Origin: Planctomycetaceae bacterium
GTDB lineage: Bacteria > Planctomycetota > SZUA-567
DNA: 47,113 nt
Reading direction: 5' to 3'
Assembly (NCBI GenBank): GCA_021205245.1
Contig: JAJPXZ010000147.1
Location: 1 to 47,113, forward strand
Below, one piece after another: positions 15,703-23,781 of this stretch. Position 1 is the stretch's first letter; each line of letters begins with the position of its first letter. The position numbers and the translations under genes are program-made. The notes under the pieces were generated by a model. It was given only the letters and a program-made list of their open reading frames with translations. It was not told the origin of the DNA and searched no databases.

Positions 15703-17418
15703 TTAATCCATGTACCCGCCCTGCATGGGCGAGGTGGCGTTTTCGGAAAACAACTTCAACACGCCGGATTTGAACCGCGATGGGCGCGGCGTCCACTTCG
15801 CGCGGCGTTCAGCCAGAATGGCGTCCATCTCCGCCGGCGTCTTATTGTTGCCCTTCACGCCAATGAGGCGGAGCGCGCGGGCGGGGATGTCGATCTCGAC
15901 CAGATCCCCTTCTTCGACCAGTGCGATGGGTCCGCCTTCGGCAGCTTCGGGCGAGACGTGGCCGATAGCCGGCCCCTTGGACGCGCCGGAAAAGCGGCCG
16001 TCGGTGATGAGGGCGATGGACTTCGCCAATTCGGGATCCGACGATATCGCTTCGGTGGTGTAAAACATCTCAGGCATGCCTGAGCCGCGCGGGCCTTCGT
16101 AGCGAACAAACACCGCGTCGCCCGGCTTGATATCGTGCTGCAGGACGGCGGCGATGGCTTCCTCCTCCGAGTCGAACGGACGCGCCCGCAAAACCGCCTG
16201 GTGCATTTCGACCGGGACGGCGGAGTGCTTGACCACCGCGCCGTCGGGGGCGAGGTTGCCGGTCAGGATGGCGATGGTGCCTTTGTCGCCGATGGGCTTG
16301 TCGAACCGGCGGAGGATTTCTTCCCGTTTGAGGCCGGTTTTGGCAAGCTTTTGTTCGCAGCGGGCGTAATAATCCGACGCCTTCAACTCGTCCAAATTAT
16401 CGCCCAGTGTGCGGCCGGTGACGGTCATGACGTCGAGGTGGAGCATGGAGCGGATTTCCTCCATCACCGCCGGGACGCCGCCGACATAGTTGAAATATTC
16501 GGCAGGCCAGCGACCGGCCGGGCGGATGTCGAGGAGGTAATGAGCCGACTTATGCAAGCGCTCGAAGGTGCCGGCGTCGATGTGGATGCCGAAGTCGTGG
16601 GCGATGGCGGGAAGGTGGAGAATGGCGTTGGTCGAGCCTGAAATGGCGGCGTGGACCATTATGGCGTTCTCGAAGGAACGTAAGGTGACGATGTCGCGAG
16701 GCTTGAGTTCCTGCTCGACCAGCTTCATAACGGCGCGGCCAGCCGCTTCGGCCGCTGCTTCGATTTCGCCGCCAACGGCGGGCAGAAGCGCGCTGCCGGG
16801 AAGCATGAGGCCAAGCGCTTCGGCCATCACCTGCATCGTTCCGGCCGTCCCCATGAAGGAGCACGCGCCGCAACTCGGGCATGCGTCGTGCTGGTGCTGG
16901 CTGAACGTTTCGGCACTGATTTCGCCGCGTTTGAACCGGGCGCTGGACGCGCCGATCATCTCCAGGGTATAGAGGTCGGGGCCGGATGCCATGACGCCGC
17001 CGGTGGCGACGACGGCGGGGATATTGACCCGCCCCAGCCCCATCAGGTTGGCCGGGAGACCCTTGTCGCAGGAGGCGATATAGACGCCGCCTTCGAAGGG
17101 GGTGGCGTTGGCGTGGATCTCGATAAGGTTGGCGATGGTGTCTCGGGACGCCAGGGAATAATTAATGCCGTCGTGCCCCTGCGCCATGCCGTCGCAGATG
17201 TCGGTGGCGAAGTAGCGGGCCGGTGTCCCGCCCGAGGCCCTGATACCGCGGCAAGCCGCATCGACCAGCGACATCAAGTGGGCGCTGCCCGGGTGGCTGT
17301 CCCCGAAGGTGCTTTCGACAATGACGCGCGGCTTTTGGAGATCGGAGTCGGTCCAACCCATGCCGATGCACAGCGGATCCAACTCTGGGGCGAGTTTGCG
17401 AAGTTCGGCGCTTTTCAT
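15703..17418 (-). CDS. IlvD/Edd-family dehydratase, probably sugar-acid
   Basis: A 571-residue Fe-S dehydratase. Conserved features are SCDKG (Cys117), CPSCGACS (Cys180, 183, 186), DGRFSGASKGPAIGHVSPEA near the C-terminus, and PGSAHL at 43-48. The last resembles the PGHVHL of the 4Fe-4S IlvD type and lacks the extra cysteine of the 2Fe-2S sugar-acid dehydratases. The family removes water from 2,3-dihydroxy acids to give 2-keto-3-deoxy acids or branched-chain keto acids. With a GntP permease and a GntR regulator downstream and no ilv genes nearby, a catabolic aldonate dehydratase is more likely than biosynthetic IlvD. AGGAG precedes the start. Confidence 0.85.
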   Translation of the reverse strand: MKSAELRKLAPELDPLCIGMGWTDSDLQKPRVIVESTFGDSHPGSAHLMSLVDAACRGIRASGGTPARYFATDICDGMAQGHDGINYSLASRDTIANLIEIHANATPFEGGVYIASCDKGLPANLMGLGRVNIPAVVATGGVMASGPDLYTLEMIGASSARFKRGEISAETFSQHQHDACPSCGACSFMGTAGTMQVMAEALGLMLPGSALLPAVGGEIEAAAEAAGRAVMKLVEQELKPRDIVTLRSFENAIMVHAAISGSTNAILHLPAIAHDFGIHIDAGTFERLHKSAHYLLDIRPAGRWPAEYFNYVGGVPAVMEEIRSMLHLDVMTVTGRTLGDNLDELKASDYYARCEQKLAKTGLKREEILRRFDKPIGDKGTIAILTGNLAPDGAVVKHSAVPVEMHQAVLRARPFDSEEEAIAAVLQHDIKPGDAVFVRYEGPRGSGMPEMFYTTEAISSDPELAKSIALITDGRFSGASKGPAIGHVSPEAAEGGPIALVEEGDLVEIDIPARALRLIGVKGNNKTPAEMDAILAERRAKWTPRPSRFKSGVLKLFSENATSPMQGGYMD

Positions 17419-17540
17419 ACCTGTCTCCTGGGTGGCGGTGGCGGCAACGGCGGCGCTCTGGTGACAGCCTGGCGGCTATCCCGGCGGTCGGGGAGGGGAG
17501 GACGGTGTTTCCGGTGATGAGGGCAAAGATCTCTGGGTGA

Positions 17541-17572
17541 TAAGTCATCATACGTAGTCATCAGATGACTTA
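17541..17572. promoter_or_regulatory. palindromic operator, likely for the FCD regulator
   Basis: Arms TAAGTCATC and GATGACTTA lie at the two ends of a 32-base element. A nested palindrome AGTCATC-A-GATGACT shares the right arm, so three copies of the GTCATC half-site are present. It begins at about the expected transcription start of the dehydratase operon. GTCATC-type half-sites are usual for FCD-type GntR proteins. Confidence 0.7.
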
Positions 17573-17579
17573 TGCATTT

Positions 17580-17608
17580 ACTTTACCGCACGAAAATGGC
17601 TTTGTCAA
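17580..17608 (-). promoter_or_regulatory. sigma-70 promoter of the dehydratase operon
   Basis: On the minus strand a perfect TTGACA (17603-17608), a 17-base spacer and TAAAGT (17580-17585). Transcription would start near 17573, directly at the operator. The leader to the dehydratase start is about 155 nt. Confidence 0.7.
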
Positions 17609-17853
17609 GAAAACGGGATGAAAATTTTACCAAATTAGGGTGCAACAGAATGCGGATATTATGTCTATCGTTATTGCGCGCTTGGGTTTGACAACGATGC
17701 TGAAATGATGGCGGATTGGCCTTTTCTTGTCGGTTCTTTCATCCGTCGCAATTGACGACGCTATGGTTAGCGGCGTAATTCTTGTCACTGTAACGATAAT
17801 AATCGCCACTTTTTTTGTCGTGGTAAACGGAGTGGCGTTTTGATACCGATCGC
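17609..17853. other. intergenic stretch without recognisable gene
   Basis: AT-richer DNA between two minus-strand operons. I found no reading frame with a ribosome binding site and no clear repeat. Only the promoter to its left and the terminator to its right are identifiable. Confidence 0.5.
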
Positions 17854-17889
17854 AAATAAAACGGGCAATCCCCGAATAGGGATTGCCCG
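17854..17889 (-). terminator. terminator of the polyol operon
   Basis: CGGGCAATCCC and GGGATTGCCCG form a perfect 11-bp stem with a six-base loop. On the minus strand it is followed by TTTTATTT. It sits about 40 bases after the dehydrogenase stop codon. Confidence 0.9.
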
Positions 17890-17930
17890 TTGCGTTGCGT
17901 AATGAAGACGGTATGCGCCGCTGCCATTGA

Positions 17931-19028
17931 CTACGGCTTCAAAACCACCTTGATGGAATCCGCGCCACGTTCGGCCTGGTTGAACGCTTCTTCCCAATTG
18001 GCGAGCGGGTGCACGTGGGTAACGATTTTATCGACCTTGATAATGCCTTTTTCCAGGAAATCGATAGCTACGGGATAGCCGTCCAGACCGCTGATGTGCG
18101 AGCCGAAAACGTCAAGTTCCTTGCGGTCGCCAATGACGGACCAGTCCACACTCGTCTCACTCGAGAAGACGCTGAACTCGATAAAGCGACCGCGCTTCCT
18201 GACCATCTTCAAACCCTGCACCACCCCAGAGGGATGGCCGGAGTTGTGGATATAGACGTCGCAGCCGTAGCCATTCGTCAGCTTCATAACTTCGGCTACC
18301 GCGTCCTGTTCGGTAAAGTTGATGGCGACGTCAGCCCCCAGCTCTTTCGCCAGCTCGAGCCGCATCGGTTTCGCGTCGACGGCGATAAGCAGCTTGGGAT
18401 TTTTCAGTTTGGCGAGTTGGAGCTTGCACAGGCCGATGGGGCCGAGTCCGGCGATGACGACGACATCGGAGAACTGGATCTGCGCCCGGCTCACCGTGTG
18501 GACCGAGCACGACAGCGGCTCGATCATCGCGGCGTGCTCGGGCTTGAGATCGCCAGAGACCTTGTGGACAACGTCGTTTTTGCCGAAGCGGATGAATTCG
18601 GCCATGCCGCCGTCGGCGACGTTCTTCTGGTGGCCGTGGATGTGGGCTTCTTCGCACATCCAGTATTCGCCGCCCTTGCAGTAGCGGCATTCCCAACACG
18701 GCACGATCTGCTCGGCGATGGCGCGGTCGCCCAGGTTGAGGCCGTGCTTCTCTTTCGCGCGGGAGCCAATCGCCGCGACGCGGCCGATGAATTCATGCCC
18801 GGCGACGCAGGGGGCGTCGTTCCAGCGGGGCTGGTTTTCATCGCCCCAGAACATAGCCGCGCCGCGCCACGATTTGACGTCGCCGGCGCAAATGCCGCAG
18901 GCTTCGACTTTGACCAGGATGTCGTCCTCGCCCACGCTCGGCACCGGCACCTGCTGGTATTGATAATCCTTGGGACCACAGCACATGACCGCGTTCATCT
19001 TTTCGGGGATGTTGTCTAGCTTTTCCAT
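17931..19028 (-). CDS. zinc-dependent polyol dehydrogenase, erythritol/L-threitol type
   Basis: A 365-residue medium-chain zinc dehydrogenase. Catalytic zinc ligands are Cys47 (GICAGD) and His78-Glu79 (GHEF). The structural zinc site is Cys111, 114, 117, 125 in CWECRYCKGGEYWMC, and the NAD site is GLGPIG (194-199). From memory, the stretches KFWGDEN-like (MFWGDEN), AEQIVPCWECRYC, EPLSCS and AQIQF closely match erythritol/L-threitol dehydrogenase from mycobacteria. It would oxidise a C4-C6 polyol to a ketose. It is the last gene behind an ABC sugar importer, so its substrate is probably what that importer brings in. GGAGAA precedes the start. Other sorbitol-type substrates remain possible. Confidence 0.88.
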   Translation of the reverse strand: MEKLDNIPEKMNAVMCCGPKDYQYQQVPVPSVGEDDILVKVEACGICAGDVKSWRGAAMFWGDENQPRWNDAPCVAGHEFIGRVAAIGSRAKEKHGLNLGDRAIAEQIVPCWECRYCKGGEYWMCEEAHIHGHQKNVADGGMAEFIRFGKNDVVHKVSGDLKPEHAAMIEPLSCSVHTVSRAQIQFSDVVVIAGLGPIGLCKLQLAKLKNPKLLIAVDAKPMRLELAKELGADVAINFTEQDAVAEVMKLTNGYGCDVYIHNSGHPSGVVQGLKMVRKRGRFIEFSVFSSETSVDWSVIGDRKELDVFGSHISGLDGYPVAIDFLEKGIIKVDKIVTHVHPLANWEEAFNQAERGADSIKVVLKP

Positions 19029-19042
19029 GCTATTTCTCCTGC

Positions 19043-20011
19043 TTATGAATTACTGAGTGTCTTCCGGTAACGGTCGATGCCGATGGCGATCAGGACGACG
19101 ATGCCCATAACCACCTGTTGCCAGAAGGCGCTGACGTTGAGGATGATAAGCCCGTTCATCAGGGCGGAGATGAACAGCGCGCCAATAAGCGTGCCGCCGA
19201 TGGAGCCGACGCCGCCTTTGGTCAAACTGGTGCCGCCGATAACCGCCGCCGCGATGGCGGTCATTTCAAAACTCTGCCCTGCGATGGGTTGCCCGGAGTT
19301 AAGCCTGGACATAAGGATAACGCCGCCCACCGCAGCCAGGAATCCGGAAATCGTGAAGACAATGGCCCGCACCGCCTTGACGTTGATGCCGGACAGGCGC
19401 GCCGATTCGGCATTGTCGCCGACGGCATAGACTTTGCGGCCGAAGGTCATCCGCGCCAATACAATAAAACATACTATATAGACGATGATGATAAGCCAGA
19501 CGATATAGGGGATGCCGATAAAGCGCCCCAAAGCCAGGGTCATATTGCCGTCCGGCAGGTTGACGATGGCCTGGCCGCCGGTAAAGACGTAGGCCGACCC
19601 TCGATACAGCCACATGGTCGACAGGGTGACGATGAATGGCGGGAAATCCAGATAGGCGATTATAACGCCGTTGAAGAATCCCAGAAATGCGCCAACCGCC
19701 AAGGCGACCGCGATGCCGAGGACGACGTTGCCGGTGGACTTCATAATGCTCGCGCCGAGAACCGAGGACAGGGCGACGATGGAGCCGACCGACAGGTCGA
19801 TGCCGGCGGCGAGAATGACGAAGGTCATGCCGGCGGCGATGATGGAGTTGGTACCGGCCTGAATGAGGATGTTCCGGATATTGCCCGGAGCCAGGAACAC
19901 GCTCGACAACATGCTGAAGATAAAGCACAGGACGAACAGGCCGGCGATAACGCCGAACTTACCGATGAGAAGCGAGCCGATGCTCTGCTTTTTTTCCGCT
20001 GTCTTATCCAT
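19043..20011 (-). CDS. ABC sugar transporter permease, RbsC type
   Basis: A 322-residue inner-membrane permease with about eight to ten hydrophobic helices and family motifs AAGIDLSVGSIVAL near residue 68, ALSGINVKAVR-like (RLSGINVKAVR) near 208, and GGTSLTKGGVGSIGGTLIGA near 262. Length and motifs match RbsC/XylH-type permeases of CUT2 importers, which act as a homodimer with one double-ATPase subunit. It overlaps the ATPase gene by eight bases and is followed 14 bases later by the dehydrogenase, so all three are translated from one message. Confidence 0.94.
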   Translation of the reverse strand: MDKTAEKKQSIGSLLIGKFGVIAGLFVLCFIFSMLSSVFLAPGNIRNILIQAGTNSIIAAGMTFVILAAGIDLSVGSIVALSSVLGASIMKSTGNVVLGIAVALAVGAFLGFFNGVIIAYLDFPPFIVTLSTMWLYRGSAYVFTGGQAIVNLPDGNMTLALGRFIGIPYIVWLIIIVYIVCFIVLARMTFGRKVYAVGDNAESARLSGINVKAVRAIVFTISGFLAAVGGVILMSRLNSGQPIAGQSFEMTAIAAAVIGGTSLTKGGVGSIGGTLIGALFISALMNGLIILNVSAFWQQVVMGIVVLIAIGIDRYRKTLSNS

Positions 20012-21542
20012 TGGATTTTTTCCCGCCTTTGTTCACGATGCTGTGAAGTATGTTTTCCTGGCTGATCCCCTCCGGCATGATCTCATGCACTATCTCCCCG
20101 CGGGACATGACCAGCACCCGGTCGCAGACGTCGGCCAATTCCCGGACGTCGGACGATATGACAATGGCCGCCACCTGCTCTTCGGCGAACTTTCTGATGA
20201 TGGCGTAAATTTCGGCCTTGGCGGCGACGTCGATGCCGCGCGTCGGCTCGTCGAAGATGAGCAGGCTGCAACCCGAGTGCAGCCATTTTGAGATAGCCAC
20301 CTTCTGCTGGTTGCCGCCGGACAGGCTGGAGACGAGTTGTTTGCCGGTGCCTTTGATCCGGGTCGAGGCCCGGTAGTTTTCGAAGATTTCGGTTATTTTG
20401 GAACGCGAAAGATAGCCGCGCCGGCTGACCTTCGACATGTCGATAAGGACGACGTTTTCCTCAAGGGTCATGCCCAGGTTGAGGCCCTCTTCCTTGCGGT
20501 TTTCGCTAAGATAGCCGATGTGGTTGCGGATGGAGTCGGTCGGGGTGCGGTTGAAGATGCGCCGTCCGCTCACCGTCACCTCGCCATGGACCAGACGGTC
20601 GGCTCCGAAGATGGCGCGCGCCAGTTCGGTCCGCTGCGCGCCGACGAGTCCGGCAAAGCCGAGCACCTCGTGGGCATAGACCTTGAAGGAGGCGTCCTTG
20701 ATCTTCTTGCCGTCGGTGGCGTCCTTGACCTCCATGACCACATGGGCGTCGTCGTAGATGACTGTGCAGTCTTCGGGACGGCGGTCCTTGTGTTCGAGCA
20801 GTTTGCCCGTCATCATCTCCACCACCTTGACGGAGTCGGTGTCCTTCGTCATGACCTTGTCGATGAGGCGGCCGTCACGCATAACGGCGACGGTGTCGGA
20901 AATCTGGAACACCTCGTCCATGCGGTGGGAAATATAGACAACGGCGACGTTCTGTGATTTGAGCCTGCGGACCATCTCGAACAGGTGATCCGTTTCCTCC
21001 CAGGTGAGGGAGGTGGTCGGCTCGTCCATGATGATGACGCGGCAGTCGATTGCCAGGGCTTTGGCGATTTCGACCAGTTGCCGCTCGGGCAGGGACAATG
21101 TCTCGACCTTGGCGTGGGTGTCGATGTAACTGGCTTCGAGCTTATCCAACTGCGCCCGGGCCAACTCGTGCATTTTTTTGTAATCGATGAGTGAACCGAA
21201 GCTGGTCGGCTCGTGGGTCAGGAAAATGTTTTCGGCGACATCGAGCTGCGGCAGCAGGCTCAATTCCTGATAGATGATGGCAATGCCGAAGGCGCGCGCG
21301 GTCAGGGGCGTGTTATCCATGGGGAGCGCACGGCCGCCCAAGAGCACCTCGCCGCTGTCGCGCGAAATTGCGCCGCTGAGGACCTTCACGAGGGTGGACT
21401 TGCCCGCCCCGTTTTCGCCAAGGAGGGCCATCACCTCGCCGGCGTTCATCTCGAGGGTGACATCGTCCAGCGCCTTGACGCCGGGATACTGCTTGTTGAC
21501 GTGCCTGATCGCCAGCAGCGGTTCGGAATTATGGGTAGACAT
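20004..21542 (-). CDS. ABC sugar transporter ATPase, RbsA type (duplicated NBD)
   Basis: A 512-residue protein with two nucleotide-binding domains. The first has Walker A GENGAGKST near residue 44, a degenerate signature SLPERQLVEIAKAL, and Walker B IIMDEPTTSL. The second has a degenerate Walker A (GLVGAQRTEL) but an intact signature SLSGGNQQK and LLIFDEPTRGID. This asymmetry is normal for CUT2 sugar importers. The ATG at 21542 is chosen because GGAGAAAGAG lies before it; the frame extends 17 codons upstream into the terminator hairpin. The gene lies behind the binding-protein gene and a strong stem-loop that should lower its expression. Confidence 0.94.
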   Translation of the reverse strand: MSTHNSEPLLAIRHVNKQYPGVKALDDVTLEMNAGEVMALLGENGAGKSTLVKVLSGAISRDSGEVLLGGRALPMDNTPLTARAFGIAIIYQELSLLPQLDVAENIFLTHEPTSFGSLIDYKKMHELARAQLDKLEASYIDTHAKVETLSLPERQLVEIAKALAIDCRVIIMDEPTTSLTWEETDHLFEMVRRLKSQNVAVVYISHRMDEVFQISDTVAVMRDGRLIDKVMTKDTDSVKVVEMMTGKLLEHKDRRPEDCTVIYDDAHVVMEVKDATDGKKIKDASFKVYAHEVLGFAGLVGAQRTELARAIFGADRLVHGEVTVSGRRIFNRTPTDSIRNHIGYLSENRKEEGLNLGMTLEENVVLIDMSKVSRRGYLSRSKITEIFENYRASTRIKGTGKQLVSSLSGGNQQKVAISKWLHSGCSLLIFDEPTRGIDVAAKAEIYAIIRKFAEEQVAAIVISSDVRELADVCDRVLVMSRGEIVHEIMPEGISQENILHSIVNKGGKKSNG

Positions 21543-21591
21543 AGTGGCTCTTTCTCCGTGGATGCGCGGCAACGCCTCCACTTGTGCCTGC

Positions 21592-21629
21592 AAAAAAAAA
21601 GCCGGGGAAGGGAGTCAACCCCTCCCCGG
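21592..21629 (-). terminator. intra-operon terminator/attenuator
   Basis: On the minus strand a GC-rich stem (CCGGGGA...TCCCCGG plus an inner GGG/CCC) is followed by nine T. It lies between the binding-protein and ATPase genes, where partial termination would make excess binding protein. Confidence 0.9.
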
Positions 21630-21697
21630 TTTCGTGGAAGTGCTCGTGCTTTGGGTCCGGTTCATGTGTCTCGCCGGACGTGCGGCTTCTTGGTAGC

Positions 21698-22711
21698 TTA
21701 GTAGCCCTTGGCGGTGACGCCGCGCAGGGGGTAGAACTTGGTGACGTATTCGTAGATCGTCATGTCGGTGTTTTCTTCGTTTTCGACGGTGACGAGCGGG
21801 CCGTCGCAGATCAGTTCGCGGTCATAGACGTAGTTGTCGTTCAGGACCAGCGCGACCGCCATGCGGACGCCGATTTCGCCCTCTTCCTTGAAGGGAAGCG
21901 CGACGTCGGCCGCCATGTCGCCCTTGAGCATCATGTCGACGGCGTCGAGGATGCCGTCATAGCCGATGAGAACCATGTCCTTGGGGTTGATGCCGTCGGT
22001 CTTGACAGCGCTGACCATGCCGACCGCCATCTGGTCGTTCGAGGCGAAGATGCCCTTGATGTCGGGGTTGGCGGTGAGCATGTTGGTGGTGACGTTGGCG
22101 GCGAGGTCGGAACGCCATTCGGCGGTGTTTTCGACCACGGTGACGCCGGGATACTTGGCGACGGCGTCGAGGAAGCCCTTGCGGCGGTCAACGCCGGTGG
22201 ACTGGGCGAGGAGACCGGTGATGAGGCCGACCTTGCCCTGGCCGCCGATCTTTTCGCACATGTAGATGCCGGCCTTGTACGCGCCTTCGACGTCGTTGGC
22301 GCCGACGTAGGCGTCATACATCTTCGGGTCGGAGATGCGGGTGTCGAAGTTGATGATCTTGATGCCGGCGTCGCGGGCGGCGCGAATGGCGGGAATGATG
22401 CCGTCGGAGCTGGCGGCCGAAATGATGATGGCGTCGACGCCCTGTTCAATGGCGGACTCGACCATGGTGACCTGTTTCTCGAGGTCGACTTCTTCCTGCG
22501 GCAGGGCTACCTGCATCTCGACGCCAAGGGTCTTGGCTTCGGCGATGGCGGCATCGGCGCAGGCGATCCACCAGGGGTTGTTCAGGGTCTTGCCGATCCA
22601 GGAGATCTTAATCTGCTTCCCGTCCGGTTTGGTGGTGACGCGGTCGGCCGCTCTGGCGGCGACAGCGAGACACAGAGTGGCGGCGAGCGCCATTGTCACG
22701 AACTTTTTCAT
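21698..22711 (-). CDS. periplasmic sugar-binding protein, RbsB-like
   Basis: A 337-residue type I periplasmic binding protein. A Sec signal peptide (MKKFVTMALAATLCLAVAARA) precedes the mature domain, which carries KISWIGKTLNNPWW, VDAIIISAASSDGI, IINFDTRISD, GIFASNDQMAVG and VLIGYDG. These are the usual strand and ligand-site regions of ribose/galactose-type proteins. The ATG at 22711 has AGGGA upstream; the frame continues back to 22819 without signal-peptide character. It delivers sugar or polyol to the permease/ATPase pair downstream. The absence of a lipobox means it should be soluble in a periplasm, which fits a diderm cell. Confidence 0.94.
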   Translation of the reverse strand: MKKFVTMALAATLCLAVAARAADRVTTKPDGKQIKISWIGKTLNNPWWIACADAAIAEAKTLGVEMQVALPQEEVDLEKQVTMVESAIEQGVDAIIISAASSDGIIPAIRAARDAGIKIINFDTRISDPKMYDAYVGANDVEGAYKAGIYMCEKIGGQGKVGLITGLLAQSTGVDRRKGFLDAVAKYPGVTVVENTAEWRSDLAANVTTNMLTANPDIKGIFASNDQMAVGMVSAVKTDGINPKDMVLIGYDGILDAVDMMLKGDMAADVALPFKEEGEIGVRMAVALVLNDNYVYDRELICDGPLVTVENEENTDMTIYEYVTKFYPLRGVTAKGY

Positions 22712-22853
22712 GTCTTCCCTTTCTTCCATCCTCTTGTTGCAGACCGGCACAGCCCGGCCTACAGCGTTAGAAATCCTTATCCCGCAATACACCCTCGCAG
22801 CCGCCCTATGGGCCTGCATCCGCAGCGGAGAGGAGTTTTCGGTGCAAATTCAC

Positions 22854-22901
22854 CGGGTAACCCGCGTTACCCGTCGATACCGTTCATCCGGGTAAACCCG
22901 G
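22854..22901. promoter_or_regulatory. two CGGGTAA inverted repeats, possible RpiR operators
   Basis: CGGGTAAC-CCGC-GTTACCCG (22854-22873) and CCGGGT-AA-ACCCGG (22888-22901) are perfect inverted repeats sharing the CGGGTAA half. They cover the end of the rpiR-type gene and the start of the spacer before the binding-protein gene, a suitable place for local control. The second one is inside coding sequence. Confidence 0.45.
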
Positions 22902-23781
22902 GCAATTTGTTGACTCGCATGGCCAATGAGCCTTCGTTCACCATTTGCTCCGTTTCCGGGCGGATAGCGCGGATGGCATGGTAGAACGCTTCGATAATGG
23001 CGTATTCGGCAATGCGGCGCGCCACCAGTTCCATATGGATAGAGGAATCGACGGTGGCGGTGAAGAGGTGGATATCGCAGACCTTGGTCAGGGGCGATTT
23101 GGCGTTTTTCGTAATACATATGGTGGTCGCGCCGTTGGCGTGGGCGACTTCCGTCGCAGCCACCACGTGCCGGGTCTGGCCGGTATGCGAGACGGCAATG
23201 GCGACATCGCCCTTCCGGAGCGTCGCGGCGTCCAGCATCTGGATGTCGGGGTCGATGTCGGCGCAGCAGAGATAGCCCATGCGCCTGAACATCATGTAGG
23301 CGTATTGGCACGGCATAGAGGCGTTCCCGATCGCAAAGAACGCCAACTGCCGCGCAGTCAGAATGGCATCCAGGGCGCGCTCATATTGATCGGTATAGAG
23401 GGCGAAGGTGTCTTGCAGGCTACGGACGTTGTAGCCGAAGACTTCCTTGAGAACTTCCGACATACCGGGCCGTGACGAGCCGCTGGCGTCGGTGGTTTCG
23501 CCGGTGTTGGAATCGGGGAATAGTTCGCCGTCGTTTCCTGACGAGCGGTTCAATTCAACTTTAAGCTGTTTGAAACCGTTCAGGCCGATTGCTTTGCAGA
23601 GCCTGACGATGGCAGCCTGGCTGCAGCCGGAACTGTCGGCGAGATCGCTCAGGTTGAGGGTACGGGCGGTTTCCTGATTGGCGAGGATAAATTCGGCGGC
23701 TTTGCGTTCCGCCTTCGCGAGGGAAGGCAGGACAAGACGGAGCCGGGGAAAGATTTGCTTGGGAAGATTACCCTTGTTCAC
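22867..23781 (-). CDS. RpiR/MurR-family transcriptional regulator (HTH + SIS)
   Basis: About 304 residues. The N-terminal RpiR helix-turn-helix lies at about 35-75 (LNLSDLADSSGCSQAAIVRL, then GFKQLKVEL). A Ser/Gly/Asp-rich linker leads to a SIS domain (AFFAIGNASMPCQYAYMMFRRMG, AVSHTGQTRHV), which binds phosphosugars. RpiR proteins control nearby sugar genes in response to a sugar phosphate. I prefer the GTG at 23781 with GGAG upstream; a TTG at 23826 would add 15 residues but has no such site. It is the first gene of the polyol operon; the repeats at its 3' end may be its own targets. Confidence 0.9.
   Translation of the reverse strand: MNKGNLPKQIFPRLRLVLPSLAKAERKAAEFILANQETARTLNLSDLADSSGCSQAAIVRLCKAIGLNGFKQLKVELNRSSGNDGELFPDSNTGETTDASGSSRPGMSEVLKEVFGYNVRSLQDTFALYTDQYERALDAILTARQLAFFAIGNASMPCQYAYMMFRRMGYLCCADIDPDIQMLDAATLRKGDVAIAVSHTGQTRHVVAATEVAHANGATTICITKNAKSPLTKVCDIHLFTATVDSSIHMELVARRIAEYAIIEAFYHAIRAIRPETEQMVNEGSLAMRVNKLPGFTRMNGIDG

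Noticed and set aside
15703-17418. Calling this gene biosynthetic ilvD
   Set aside because: Family motifs alone do not separate IlvD from aldonate dehydratases. The GntP permease and FCD regulator in the same operon and the absence of ilv or leu genes argue for catabolism, so no ilvD symbol is given.
21584-22984. A 466-codon open frame on the plus strand over the sugar-binding protein gene
   Set aside because: The minus strand encodes a periplasmic binding protein with a signal peptide. The plus frame begins inside a terminator hairpin and is low-complexity Asp/Val/Gly.
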